NCBI GenBank assembly: GCA_002453475.1
Contig: DKGY01000102.1
Span: 29,468-46,687 of the forward strand
DNA from: Clostridium sp. UBA6758
GTDB taxonomy: Bacteria; Bacillota; Clostridia; Clostridiales; Clostridiaceae
Length of the DNA: 17,220 nt
Direction: 5' to 3'
Shown here: positions 1-6,098 of the stretch, piece after piece
Numbering within the stretch: position 1 is the first letter of the stretch
How the letters are laid out: the number at the start of each line of letters is the position of its first letter
Notes under the pieces: generated by a model
What the model was told of the DNA's origin: nothing
Database searches by the model: none
What the model saw: only the letters and a program-made list of their open reading frames with translations
Translations under genes and position numbers: made by a program

Positions 1-82
1 TTATAATAACATTAGCATTAGTTACTGGTATGGCTGAATTTACTCTATACACTTGAACCTGTAGTCTACCTATATCTGCCAT
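1..82 (-). CDS. N-terminus of probable spore cortex-lytic enzyme SleC (partial)
   Basis: An ATG at 80-82 (minus strand) is preceded by AAGGAG at 90-95 and opens a frame that runs off the left edge. It gives 27 codons, MADIGRLQVQVYRVNSAIP then VTNANVII. The pattern of a short leader, G-x-L-x-V and then P-V-x-N-A-x-V resembles the start of clostridial SleC pre-proenzymes as I remember them, a beta-sandwich-like N-terminus. SleC is a lytic enzyme that degrades spore cortex peptidoglycan during germination after a Csp protease removes its propeptide. The gene lies 93 bases downstream of a Csp protease in the same direction, and csp-sleC adjacency is known in C. perfringens. The call rests on that context plus a very short stretch of protein. 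Another small carboxypeptidase-regulatory-like or spore protein is possible. Confidence 0.55.
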   Translation of the reverse strand, partial: MADIGRLQVQVYRVNSAIPVTNANVII

Positions 83-113
83 GAATTTCTCCTTAAAATA
101 ATACTTCAATATA

Positions 114-141
114 TATATTATGATGACTATCATAGAAAAGT
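114..141 (-). promoter_or_regulatory. Candidate mother-cell (sigma-K-like) promoter of the SleC-like gene
   Basis: On the minus strand CATAATATA (114-122) fits the sigma-K -10 pattern CATAnnnTA. An AC dinucleotide lies 17 bases upstream (140-141), as in the sigma-K -35. A transcript from it would start near 107, before the AAGGAG at 90-95. If real, the SleC-like gene can be transcribed separately from the csp gene late in sporulation. The match is by eye and the region is AT-rich. Confidence 0.4.
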
Positions 142-175
142 TACATATTCTTTATACCAAACTTATCATTTCTTT

Positions 176-1894
176 CTACCTAGAAGCTACTTCATTATTC
201 CATACTCTAAGAGCTCCTGCAAGACATAACGTACCATATCCCCAACTATTATTAGGAAACTGTACATCTACTCTGCTTCTACTAGCTCCTTTCAATAAAA
301 AATATTTTGCTCTTTCTCCGTACAAATAAGGGTCATTTCCTTTTATAATTCCAAATTCCATTAAAAGTCCACAAGCTCCAGCAACTTGTGGAGTTGCCAT
401 TGAGGTGCCTGACCGTGGCTCAAATCCACCTCCTGGAGTAGATGATTCTATGCCTTCTCCTGGTGCTACTAAATCAGGTTTTACTGGATTTAATTCTTCA
501 TTTCCACGTCCTGAAAAAGGCGATATTGTAGAATTCACAAAATTATAACTACCAACAGTTATTACTTCTGGTACCGTTCCTGGTATACCTACAGTATTAC
601 TTGTATTCGGTCTTAAAAATCTTGTTGCAATATTTAATCCTTCTGCGATAGGTAGCCACATATCATACTTACCTCTAACATTTTCGTTAGTAGTCATTTC
701 CATAGTCCATATACCACTGGCAATAGTTCCTTCCCCTACTCCTGAAAGTACAATTATTATTTCACCATCTATGTTAAAAGGTGTTGGTCCTGTGTTATAT
801 ATAAAATACTCTGTGTTACCTATTCTTCCTCTATTTATTGCATTAGTTAACCTTAACTCACCGCTGTTAGCTCCACTTGGTGATATAAGATTTAAATTAA
901 TATCCTTTAAAAAAGACTTAAATAACTGTATTATTAGTATTCTCTCATCTACTCCAACATTAAATTGTACTTCTTGTACTGCACCTAGTTCTCCGCCAAT
1001 ATGATGCGCTCTATCTCCTTCATTTCCTGCTGCTATAACTATAGTTACTCTTTGAATTGTAGAAACTATACCTATATATTGTTCCAATAAACTTCCCGCA
1101 TTATGAGCTCCATCATTAGTGCTAAAACTTATATTTATAATTAAAGGTCTACTTAATTCATAGGATCTATCAACTAGGAATTTAATTCCCCTCATTAGTT
1201 GGGTACTTTTTGCTCCACGTCCACCTATCTCTCTTGTCATTTTAACCATAGCAATAGAACTTCTAGGCGCTACTCCATAAAATCTTCTTGGTATATTCCC
1301 TCCAGCACAAGCTATCCCTGCTACATGCGTCCCATGACCTGCTCTATCCGAATGAGGTACCAATAAATATGGATCTGGACTTCTTAGAGCTGCATTTATC
1401 TCTTCTCTTGTATAAACCCTTCTATCTATTGTATCTAAATCATAAATGAAATCAATTCTTGTATCTCCATTTTCCTGTCTAAATGATTGATTTACATAAT
1501 CTATACCAGAATCTATAAACCCTATAAGTACACCTTCTCCTTCTAACCCATAATTAGCGTTTACTTCTGTTATACATGAAGCTCTATTGCTTGGTTCGAA
1601 GGATAAATATAAATTTTTAGGTAATTCTATATAGTTAATTTCCCTTATATTTGCTAGCTTTCCGATATCACTATTAAGTATAGTTACAATACCATATCCA
1701 AAATCTAAATCTTCAAAGGTACCTCCAATAGCATTAATTTGTTCTGCCATTGCCTCTGGAGTCCCACTATAAAGTATAATTAATTCAATATAATTTTTTC
1801 CTGGTTCCCCTAATTCATATCCTGATGCAATTTTATTTCTTATTTCCTCCGGCAGATTTGTAAGTAAATTTAATAACCCATCAGCCTTTTGCAC
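176..1894 (-). CDS. Csp-type subtilisin-like germination protease (peptidase S8)
   Basis: A 572-residue S8 serine protease. From the GTG start the triad is D128 (in GFIDSG), H187 (in GHGTHVAG) and S498 (in SGTSMATPQVAG), with oxyanion Asn291 (AAGNEG). All are present, so the enzyme should be active. Residues 1 to about 90 match an inhibitory prodomain. About residues 305-430 form an insertion between the Asn and Ser motifs where Csp proteases carry a jelly-roll domain. No signal peptide is seen, as in spore-packaged Csp proteins. Family knowledge: CspB-type proteases cleave pro-SleC to start cortex hydrolysis, and the gene downstream looks like sleC. An in-frame ATG at 1924 has no ribosome binding site, whereas GTG at 1894 has GGAGG 7 bases upstream. 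No second csp gene is seen here. A general clostridial S8 peptidase is the alternative. Confidence 0.85.
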   Translation of the reverse strand: MQKADGLLNLLTNLPEEIRNKIASGYELGEPGKNYIELIILYSGTPEAMAEQINAIGGTFEDLDFGYGIVTILNSDIGKLANIREINYIELPKNLYLSFEPSNRASCITEVNANYGLEGEGVLIGFIDSGIDYVNQSFRQENGDTRIDFIYDLDTIDRRVYTREEINAALRSPDPYLLVPHSDRAGHGTHVAGIACAGGNIPRRFYGVAPRSSIAMVKMTREIGGRGAKSTQLMRGIKFLVDRSYELSRPLIINISFSTNDGAHNAGSLLEQYIGIVSTIQRVTIVIAAGNEGDRAHHIGGELGAVQEVQFNVGVDERILIIQLFKSFLKDINLNLISPSGANSGELRLTNAINRGRIGNTEYFIYNTGPTPFNIDGEIIIVLSGVGEGTIASGIWTMEMTTNENVRGKYDMWLPIAEGLNIATRFLRPNTSNTVGIPGTVPEVITVGSYNFVNSTISPFSGRGNEELNPVKPDLVAPGEGIESSTPGGGFEPRSGTSMATPQVAGACGLLMEFGIIKGNDPYLYGERAKYFLLKGASRSRVDVQFPNNSWGYGTLCLAGALRVWNNEVASR

Positions 1895-1901
1895 ACCCAT
1901 A

Positions 1902-1906
1902 CCTCC
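1902..1906 (-). promoter_or_regulatory. Ribosome binding site that sets the csp start
   Basis: GGAGG on the minus strand ends 7 bases before the GTG at 1892-1894. It lies only 1 base before an in-frame ATG (1898-1900), too close to serve it, and 16 bases after the ATG at 1922-1924, which has no purine-rich element. It favours GTG as the start codon. Confidence 0.65.
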
Positions 1907-1923
1907 AAATTCATATATATTCA

Positions 1924-1954
1924 TAATATGGATGAAGATTGAAAGTGTTATTAA
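1924..1954 (-). promoter_or_regulatory. Candidate sporulation promoter of the csp gene
   Basis: Minus-strand TTAATAA (1948-1954), a 17-base spacer and CATATTA (1924-1930) resemble sigma-E/sigma-G promoters (ATA-type -35, CATAnnTA-like -10). Transcription would begin near 1915-1918, inside the longer reading frame, so the ATG at 1924 would not be in the message. This agrees with the GTG start at 1894. The assignment is by eye only. Confidence 0.4.
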
Positions 1955-1998
1955 ATTAATATTTAAGTAGCAACTATTCTTGCGCTTTAAATATTAAT
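1955..1998. repeat. 12-bp perfect inverted repeat upstream of csp
   Basis: ATTAATATTTAA at 1955-1966 is exactly complementary to TTAAATATTAAT at 1987-1998, with a 20-base spacer. It abuts the candidate -35 element of the csp gene and lies beyond the terminator of the neighbouring regulator. Arms made only of A and T make a weak hairpin, so a dimeric protein-binding site is at least as likely as an RNA structure. Confidence 0.4.
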
Positions 1999-2013
1999 AT
2001 AGTTATAATACTT

Positions 2014-2066
2014 CATAATAAAAAGCAATCTTAAAATCAACTAAATTAATTCTAAGATTGCTTTTT
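2014..2066 (-). terminator. Intrinsic terminator of the HTH regulator gene
   Basis: A perfect 14-bp stem (2053-2066 with 2020-2033) and a 19-base loop follow directly after the stop codon at 2068. The right arm ends in a U-run and continues into ATTATG. It separates the regulator from the csp unit downstream. Confidence 0.8.
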
Positions 2067-2067
2067 A

Positions 2068-2760
2068 CTATAATTCAATTTCTAGTCTATTTAATTTTGC
2101 AATAACTTTTATATCCTTTGGATGAGCTGTTTCTGTACGAACCATATTTTTATTACTTATAATTAATACCTTGTTACTATCTAGTTTCTTTAATTGTCTA
2201 ATTACTCTCTCTCCATTTATGTCTATAAGGTATATTTTATTACTTTCTATTTCAGAAGTTAAATTAGCTAAAGCTAAATCACCTTCACAAATTCTGAATC
2301 CTAGTAAATCATCATTTTCAATCTTAAGATACAATACCTTATCCTGAGCATATCCTTCTATTTTATTTGATATAACAGGTAATTCCTTTTTTCCTATAGG
2401 CTTGTTTAAATCATAATTATAAATTCCTACAGATTTAAGAACTGAACTAAAGGCATCATTCCACACTTCATTTATAGATTCTTTTACTTTATTAGCCTTG
2501 CCTGCTCCATGTACATTTAAATTTGCTTCTGAAGATTTTCTTTCTTCATAAGCTATGTTATCAAATAGTGTAGTCATTTCTGCAAGATCTCCACCTAAAA
2601 CCTTACCTACTCTTTCTATAAACTTCTCTTCTACAACTTTTCTTCCATTCTCAACATCATTTATATAGTTTTCTGATACTCCAAGCTTCTTAGCAAGTTG
2701 CTTTTGAGTCATTCCTTTAGCATTTCTTCCTTGTTTAATTCTTTCTCCAACGGTACTCAT
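2068..2760 (-). CDS. XRE-family HTH regulator with a degenerate S24/LexA-like C-terminal domain
   Basis: 230 residues. Residues 5-55 form a Cro/C1-type helix-turn-helix (GMTQKQLAKKLGVSENYIND), so it binds DNA in the cytoplasm. Residues 125-230 follow the beta-rich order of LexA/CI S24 domains (KIENDDL, then CEGDLALA, then INGERVIRQL). The catalytic Ser of GDSM is replaced by Asp151 and the catalytic Lys by Arg188, and no Ala-Gly cleavage site is seen. It should therefore dimerise or sense something without cleaving itself. AGGAGG lies 10 bases before the ATG. The gene sits 67 bases downstream of the DUF3783-like gene with only a weak hairpin between, so read-through is possible. Targets are unknown; adjacency to csp does not prove control of it. 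The HTH assignment is firm, the degenerate S24 reading moderate. Confidence 0.85.
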   Translation of the reverse strand: MSTVGERIKQGRNAKGMTQKQLAKKLGVSENYINDVENGRKVVEEKFIERVGKVLGGDLAEMTTLFDNIAYEERKSSEANLNVHGAGKANKVKESINEVWNDAFSSVLKSVGIYNYDLNKPIGKKELPVISNKIEGYAQDKVLYLKIENDDLLGFRICEGDLALANLTSEIESNKIYLIDINGERVIRQLKKLDSNKVLIISNKNMVRTETAHPKDIKVIAKLNRLEIEL

Positions 2761-2796
2761 GTTTAGTCATCCTCCTCGCCTATCCCTCATATAAGC

Positions 2797-2824
2797 AGAA
2801 ATCCTCTAACCCTAGAGGATTTCT
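2797..2824 (-). terminator. 12-bp hairpin after the DUF3783-like gene, possible weak terminator
   Basis: A perfect 12-bp stem (2797-2808 with 2813-2824) and a 4-base loop begin 3 bases after the stop codon at 2828. The following sequence, GCTTATAT, is not a good U-tract. It could be a weak terminator, an mRNA 3'-end stabiliser or an attenuator allowing read-through into the HTH gene. Confidence 0.5.
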
Positions 2825-2827
2825 AAA

Positions 2828-3202
2828 TTATTTTTTCTTATAATATTCTCTTTCTTTTACTAAATGGTCTACTAATTCATGAAGAGTCATTTTAATTGAA
2901 TTTGGTGTAGTAGATGCAAGTATTGGCTCTGAACCTAAAACTTCTCTAACCTTTTTAACAGCTTGTTGAAGATACACACCTAAAAAGCCATTAAATATAA
3001 TAACTTTTTCTTCAGGTAGTTTAGTATCACTATCTGTTAACTTCTCTTCCTTCAATATATTCTCTAAAGTATATACACCCATATTTTCATTTATTAATAA
3101 ACATGGTTTTACACATATATCTTTAAATTTTAGATTTAATTTTTCAATCTCTTCATCATTAATACCATAAGCTATAATTAATCTTTCTTTAAGTATATTC
3201 AT
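2828..3202 (-). CDS. DUF3783-like small protein
   Basis: 124 residues, cytoplasmic, with no signal peptide or membrane helix. The N-terminal half (to about residue 55) resembles small alpha/beta domains. Residues 65-120 fit the DUF3783 pattern: a strand KVIIFNGF, a helix with conserved Arg (VREVL), a strand EPILAST, and a charged end (LHELVDHLVKEREYY). The family's function is not known to me. It starts 15 bases after the stop of the prolyl isomerase gene with GGAAGG in the gap, so the two genes are very likely co-transcribed. The assignment is from remembered family features. Confidence 0.7.
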   Translation of the reverse strand: MNILKERLIIAYGINDEEIEKLNLKFKDICVKPCLLINENMGVYTLENILKEEKLTDSDTKLPEEKVIIFNGFLGVYLQQAVKKVREVLGSEPILASTTPNSIKMTLHELVDHLVKEREYYKKK

Positions 3203-3217
3203 ATTACATACCTTCCA

Positions 3218-3733
3218 TTATAATTTTTCTGGTTCTCCGTAGTTTACATCAAAAGTTTCTACAGTTACAGATTTTATAACTTGATCTTCATATGGTCTAT
3301 CTCTTCTATCTGTTTGAGTACTTACTATTTCATCTGCTACCTCTTGACCTTCTATTAATTTACCAAAGGCAGCATAGCTTCCATCTAGATGTGGAGCATC
3401 TTCAACCATTATAAAAAATTGAGAACCCGCTGAATCTGGATGTTGTGCTCTAGCCATAGATAAAACGCCCTTTGTATGTTTTAACTCATTTTTAAATCCA
3501 TTCCCACTAAATTCTCCTTTAATTGAATATCCTGGATCACCCATTCCTGATTTCTCTGGGCAACCACCCTGAATCATAAAGCCCGGTATTACTCTATGAA
3601 AAATTAACTCATCATAGAATCCTTTATAAGCTAAGTCTACAAAATTCTTTACTGTATTGGGAGCTATTTCAGGATATAATTCTGCTTTCATTACTTTTCC
3701 GTTTTCCATTTCAAAAGTTACTATTGGATTCAT
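3218..3733 (-). CDS. Cyclophilin-type peptidyl-prolyl cis-trans isomerase
   Basis: 171 residues, single-domain cyclophilin (EC 5.2.1.8), which isomerises Xaa-Pro bonds during protein folding. Active-site signatures are FHRVIPGFMIQGG (residues 45-57, with catalytic Arg47 and Phe52, Met53 and Gln55) and SQFFIMVEDAPHLDG (104-118). His115 stands where human CypA has Trp121, which is common in bacteria. There is no signal peptide or lipobox, so it is cytoplasmic. GAGGAAG precedes the ATG. It is the first gene of a two-gene unit with the DUF3783-like gene. The length is usual for the family. Confidence 0.95.
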   Translation of the reverse strand: MNPIVTFEMENGKVMKAELYPEIAPNTVKNFVDLAYKGFYDELIFHRVIPGFMIQGGCPEKSGMGDPGYSIKGEFSGNGFKNELKHTKGVLSMARAQHPDSAGSQFFIMVEDAPHLDGSYAAFGKLIEGQEVADEIVSTQTDRRDRPYEDQVIKSVTVETFDVNYGEPEKL

Positions 3734-3791
3734 ATATCTTCCTCTTTTCTTTATTTATATTATTTATTCTTTAATTATGTCTATGTAATTT

Positions 3792-3820
3792 ATTATACTA
3801 ATGATAAATATAGACCTTAA
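3792..3820 (-). promoter_or_regulatory. Possible vegetative promoter of the prolyl isomerase unit
   Basis: Minus-strand TATAAT at 3792-3797 lies 59 bases upstream of the start codon, with TTAAGG as a poor -35 at 17-base spacing. The -10 is perfect but the -35 is weak. Confidence 0.3.
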
Positions 3821-3881
3821 TTTATATATTTAATATAGATTACTTTATCTATATTTTTCATATAACCTGTTATATTCATAG

Positions 3882-4670
3882 TTATTTGCTATTTTTATCA
3901 GCATTAAGTAATTTATATGATAATTCTATTAAATTTTCATCATCCTTAGAATTAAATATTTTAACAGTTCCTTGCTCATTATTAGTATTTAATAAACCTT
4001 TTTGCTCTAACTTACGCTTCAATTGTTTTACTGTTCCTAAACTACCATCTATAATAGCAACATCATCATTTATAACATTCACTAATGCTTCTTTAATAAA
4101 TGGATAATGAGTGCACCCAAGAACCACAGAGGATACCTTCTCTTTAGGTACATCTTTAAACCTATTTCTTAAATACCCCTCTACAACTTCTCCCTTAATA
4201 TTTCCATCTTCAATGATTTCCACCAGACCATCACAAGGCATTGAAATTATATCAGAGGCCTTATTATATCTTTCTCTCAGTTTACTAAATTTATTCTCAG
4301 ATAAAGTCACTGGTGTAGCCATTATTACTATTATTCCATTACCATAATTCTCTATCGCCGGTTTTAAAGCTGGCTCTATTCCAATTATGGGGATTTCCTT
4401 ATAAATCTTTCTTAATTCATCGATTGCAATACTAGTTGCAGTATTACATGCCACTACTATAGCTTTCACATTCATAGAAATAAGCTTATCTACCATATTA
4501 AAGGTTAACTTTCTAACCTCCTCTGGAGTTTTCACTCCATAGGGTGCATTTAAAGAGTCTCCTATATATATGTAATTTTCTTTAGGTAGTAGCTTTATCG
4601 ATTCCTTTAGGACACTAATACCTCCAACCCCTGAGTCAAAAAATCCTATACTAAAATTAGTTTTGTCCAT
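3882..4670 (-). CDS. murI: Glutamate racemase MurI
   Basis: 262 residues, normal length for the family. It converts L-glutamate to D-glutamate (EC 5.1.1.3) for peptidoglycan precursors in the cytoplasm. Family motifs are all present: [16 protein letters not shown] (residues 8-23, Asp12 and Ser13 at the active site), VVACNTATS (72-80, catalytic Cys75) and LGCTHYPFI (184-192, catalytic Cys186 and His188). The start is an ATG at 4668-4670 with only a weak upstream site (GGTG about 10 bases away), but the N-terminus matches homologues, so the start is probably right. It is flanked by spacers of about 150 and 190 bases and is likely transcribed alone. I see no convincing intrinsic terminator after it. 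Confidence 0.97.
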   Translation of the reverse strand: MDKTNFSIGFFDSGVGGISVLKESIKLLPKENYIYIGDSLNAPYGVKTPEEVRKLTFNMVDKLISMNVKAIVVACNTATSIAIDELRKIYKEIPIIGIEPALKPAIENYGNGIIVIMATPVTLSENKFSKLRERYNKASDIISMPCDGLVEIIEDGNIKGEVVEGYLRNRFKDVPKEKVSSVVLGCTHYPFIKEALVNVINDDVAIIDGSLGTVKQLKRKLEQKGLLNTNNEQGTVKIFNSKDDENLIELSYKLLNADKNSK

Positions 4671-4787
4671 ACTTCATTACACCACACTACTTAGTTTTTA
4701 GATATTTCTTCATATATCCTATAAATATAATACTACAGCTAAAAGATTATTGAAAGTATGAGACATGCATTGTATGAAAATAAAGTT

Positions 4788-4834
4788 AAAAAAGAGCATT
4801 GCTAATGACTAGTATAAGTCATTTTACAACACCC
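4788..4834 (-). terminator. Intrinsic terminator of the gene at 4866-5396
   Basis: On the minus strand an 8-bp outer stem with G-U pairs (4827-4834 with 4794-4801) and a 7-bp inner stem (4817-4823 with 4804-4810) are followed by six U (4788-4793). It lies 32 bases after the stop codon. Confidence 0.8.
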
Positions 4835-4865
4835 TTTCTTCAATTAATTCTATAGCATTTTACTA

Positions 4866-5396
4866 TTATAATAATTCTATAATCTTTTCTTTAATATATT
4901 CTATTATTTCCATATCTCCAATAGTCGCTTTGCCATCCGCTAAATCAATTTTTATTCTAAAGAAATTTATAACTAGCTTATTTCCTGAAATTATATATTC
5001 ATCAGAATGCAATGGTGAAAAAATAACTTCTACTTCATCATAATTATGTCTATTTTCTACATTTTGAAATTCTTTTACTAGTGAATCTAAATTTAATACT
5101 TTAAGTGGAGCTGCCATTGCATGTGTAAACTCTAGGTCTTCCATCATCCACATATTGTTATTCCAAAACTTCTTTTCTTTTTTAGTTCCATCAAAAGGTT
5201 CTCTATTTTTTATAGAACTTAAAGCACGTCTTACAGACTCTTCATTAAATTCATCATCATAGGCAACAGTTAATCCCGGCATTTTTGCCACATCATAGAA
5301 AAATGATTCTGCTATGTTATCCTTTTCAGATGCTGCTTGCCAATAGTAAAGCATTGCTTCTACTGCCTCTAAATTTAATCTCACTCTACTTAACAT
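4866..5396 (-). CDS. Conserved protein of unknown function (possibly TDE2712 family)
   Basis: 176 residues, soluble, with no signal peptide or membrane helix. It resembles what I remember of the 'TDE2712 family' shared by clostridia and spirochaetes, whose function is unknown to me. Visible features are an N-terminal helix (NLEAVEAMLYYW), an aromatic and Met-rich block (FWNNNMWMMEDLEF, 77-90), a strand-rich part (EVEVIFSPLHSDEYII, 121-136) and a C-terminal helix. The start chosen is the ATG at 5394-5396, with GGGAG 7 bases upstream. A longer frame from an ATG at 5414 lacks a ribosome binding site. It is monocistronic, between its own terminator and a promoter region with a 10-bp inverted repeat. 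The family name is tentative, and no enzymatic motif is recognisable. Confidence 0.75.
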   Translation of the reverse strand: MLSRVRLNLEAVEAMLYYWQAASEKDNIAESFFYDVAKMPGLTVAYDDEFNEESVRRALSSIKNREPFDGTKKEKKFWNNNMWMMEDLEFTHAMAAPLKVLNLDSLVKEFQNVENRHNYDEVEVIFSPLHSDEYIISGNKLVINFFRIKIDLADGKATIGDMEIIEYIKEKIIELL

Positions 5397-5428
5397 AAAA
5401 TCTCTCCCTCTCATAATCAGATTAAACT

Positions 5429-5468
5429 AAACTTCATAGATAATTATACACTATGACTTATGAAGTTT
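5429..5468 (-). promoter_or_regulatory. Promoter with flanking 10-bp inverted repeat
   Basis: AAACTTCATA (5429-5438) and TATGAAGTTT (5459-5468) are perfect inverted arms with a 20-base spacer. Minus-strand TATAAT (5443-5448) lies between them, 47 bases upstream of the start codon at 5396. Arms flanking a -10 box suggest an operator for a dimeric repressor. Confidence 0.5.
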
Positions 5469-5609
5469 CTATGGTTTACATTTCTCTATATCAATATACA
5501 CTTTTTATTACATTTTTCTTATATACCTTACCTAAATCACTTTCTAATCATATATTATATTAAACTCTTATAATTTACTAACAATGCATTTTTAAGTGAG
5601 GTGAATTTC

Positions 5610-5978
5610 ATGAGAAATATATCAGTAAAAACCACTTTAAAACTATTTATATATGGTGTGTTATGGAGTATTTTAACGCTAATAATAGCAAATATATTTA
5701 CACCTCTAACTAACTTTTACTTTAAAGATATTGTATTTATAGAAGGCTTACTCATGTTAGTAATGTCTATTACTTCAGCTATAAACAGCAAAACTTTAGG
5801 TATGTCCTTTTATATTTTAAATCAAATACATTCCAAATATATAAATAATAGGGCTTTCAAAAAAGAAGAAAATAAAATTTTCAATACCTTTAACAGTATA
5901 AATTTTCATCTTTTCTTAAATTGGATTTCCATAGCTATAGGTGGTTTTATAAACATCCTGTTGATTTTTGTTCTATAA
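5610..5978 (+). CDS. Small integral membrane protein, unknown function
   Basis: 122 residues with three predicted membrane helices (about 11-30, 41-58 and 98-122). A basic loop between the second and third (residues 75-92, KYINNRAFKKEENK) is probably cytoplasmic. I do not recognise the family. The ATG at 5610 is preceded by GAGGTG with 6 bases of spacing. The in-frame GTG at 5601 overlaps that site and is not the likely start. The gene is alone on its strand and shares a bidirectional terminator with the converging S24 gene. Coding potential is supported by the ribosome binding site, the helix pattern and the terminator. Confidence 0.7.
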   Translation: MRNISVKTTLKLFIYGVLWSILTLIIANIFTPLTNFYFKDIVFIEGLLMLVMSITSAINSKTLGMSFYILNQIHSKYINNRAFKKEENKIFNTFNSINFHLFLNWISIAIGGFINILLIFVL

Positions 5979-6001
5979 ATATTATTAAGATTATAAAATA
6001 A

Positions 6002-6050
6002 AAAAGGTAGAGTAAATTTAAATAATATATTTACTCTACCCCTACCTTTT
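6002..6050. terminator. Bidirectional intrinsic terminator
   Basis: A perfect 12-bp stem (6006-6017 with 6029-6040) has an 11-base loop. Reading minus, it ends in a long T-rich tail and serves the S24/P-loop gene. Reading plus, a repeated CCTACC is followed by TTTT and serves the small membrane protein. An alternative pairing (6002-6010 with 6042-6050) is also perfect. Confidence 0.85.
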
Positions 6051-6098
6051 AATTAACTTCATAAAATAACTTGTTACTATTTTAATACTCATATACGA

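Noticed and set aside
771..1004. Plus-strand open frame within the csp gene
   Set aside because: It lies opposite a conserved protease gene, has no ribosome binding site and no recognisable product; it is a shadow frame. The same holds for open frames at 120-329, 3886-4107, 4111-4347, 10141-10389, 11654-11908, 12335-12646, 13719-14030, 14482-14784, 15004-15285 and 15780-16130.
3832..3855. 9-bp hairpin after murI as its terminator
   Set aside because: The stem is AT-only and the T-tract is on the plus side, where no gene ends. On the minus strand the tail is A-rich, so it is not a convincing terminator for murI.
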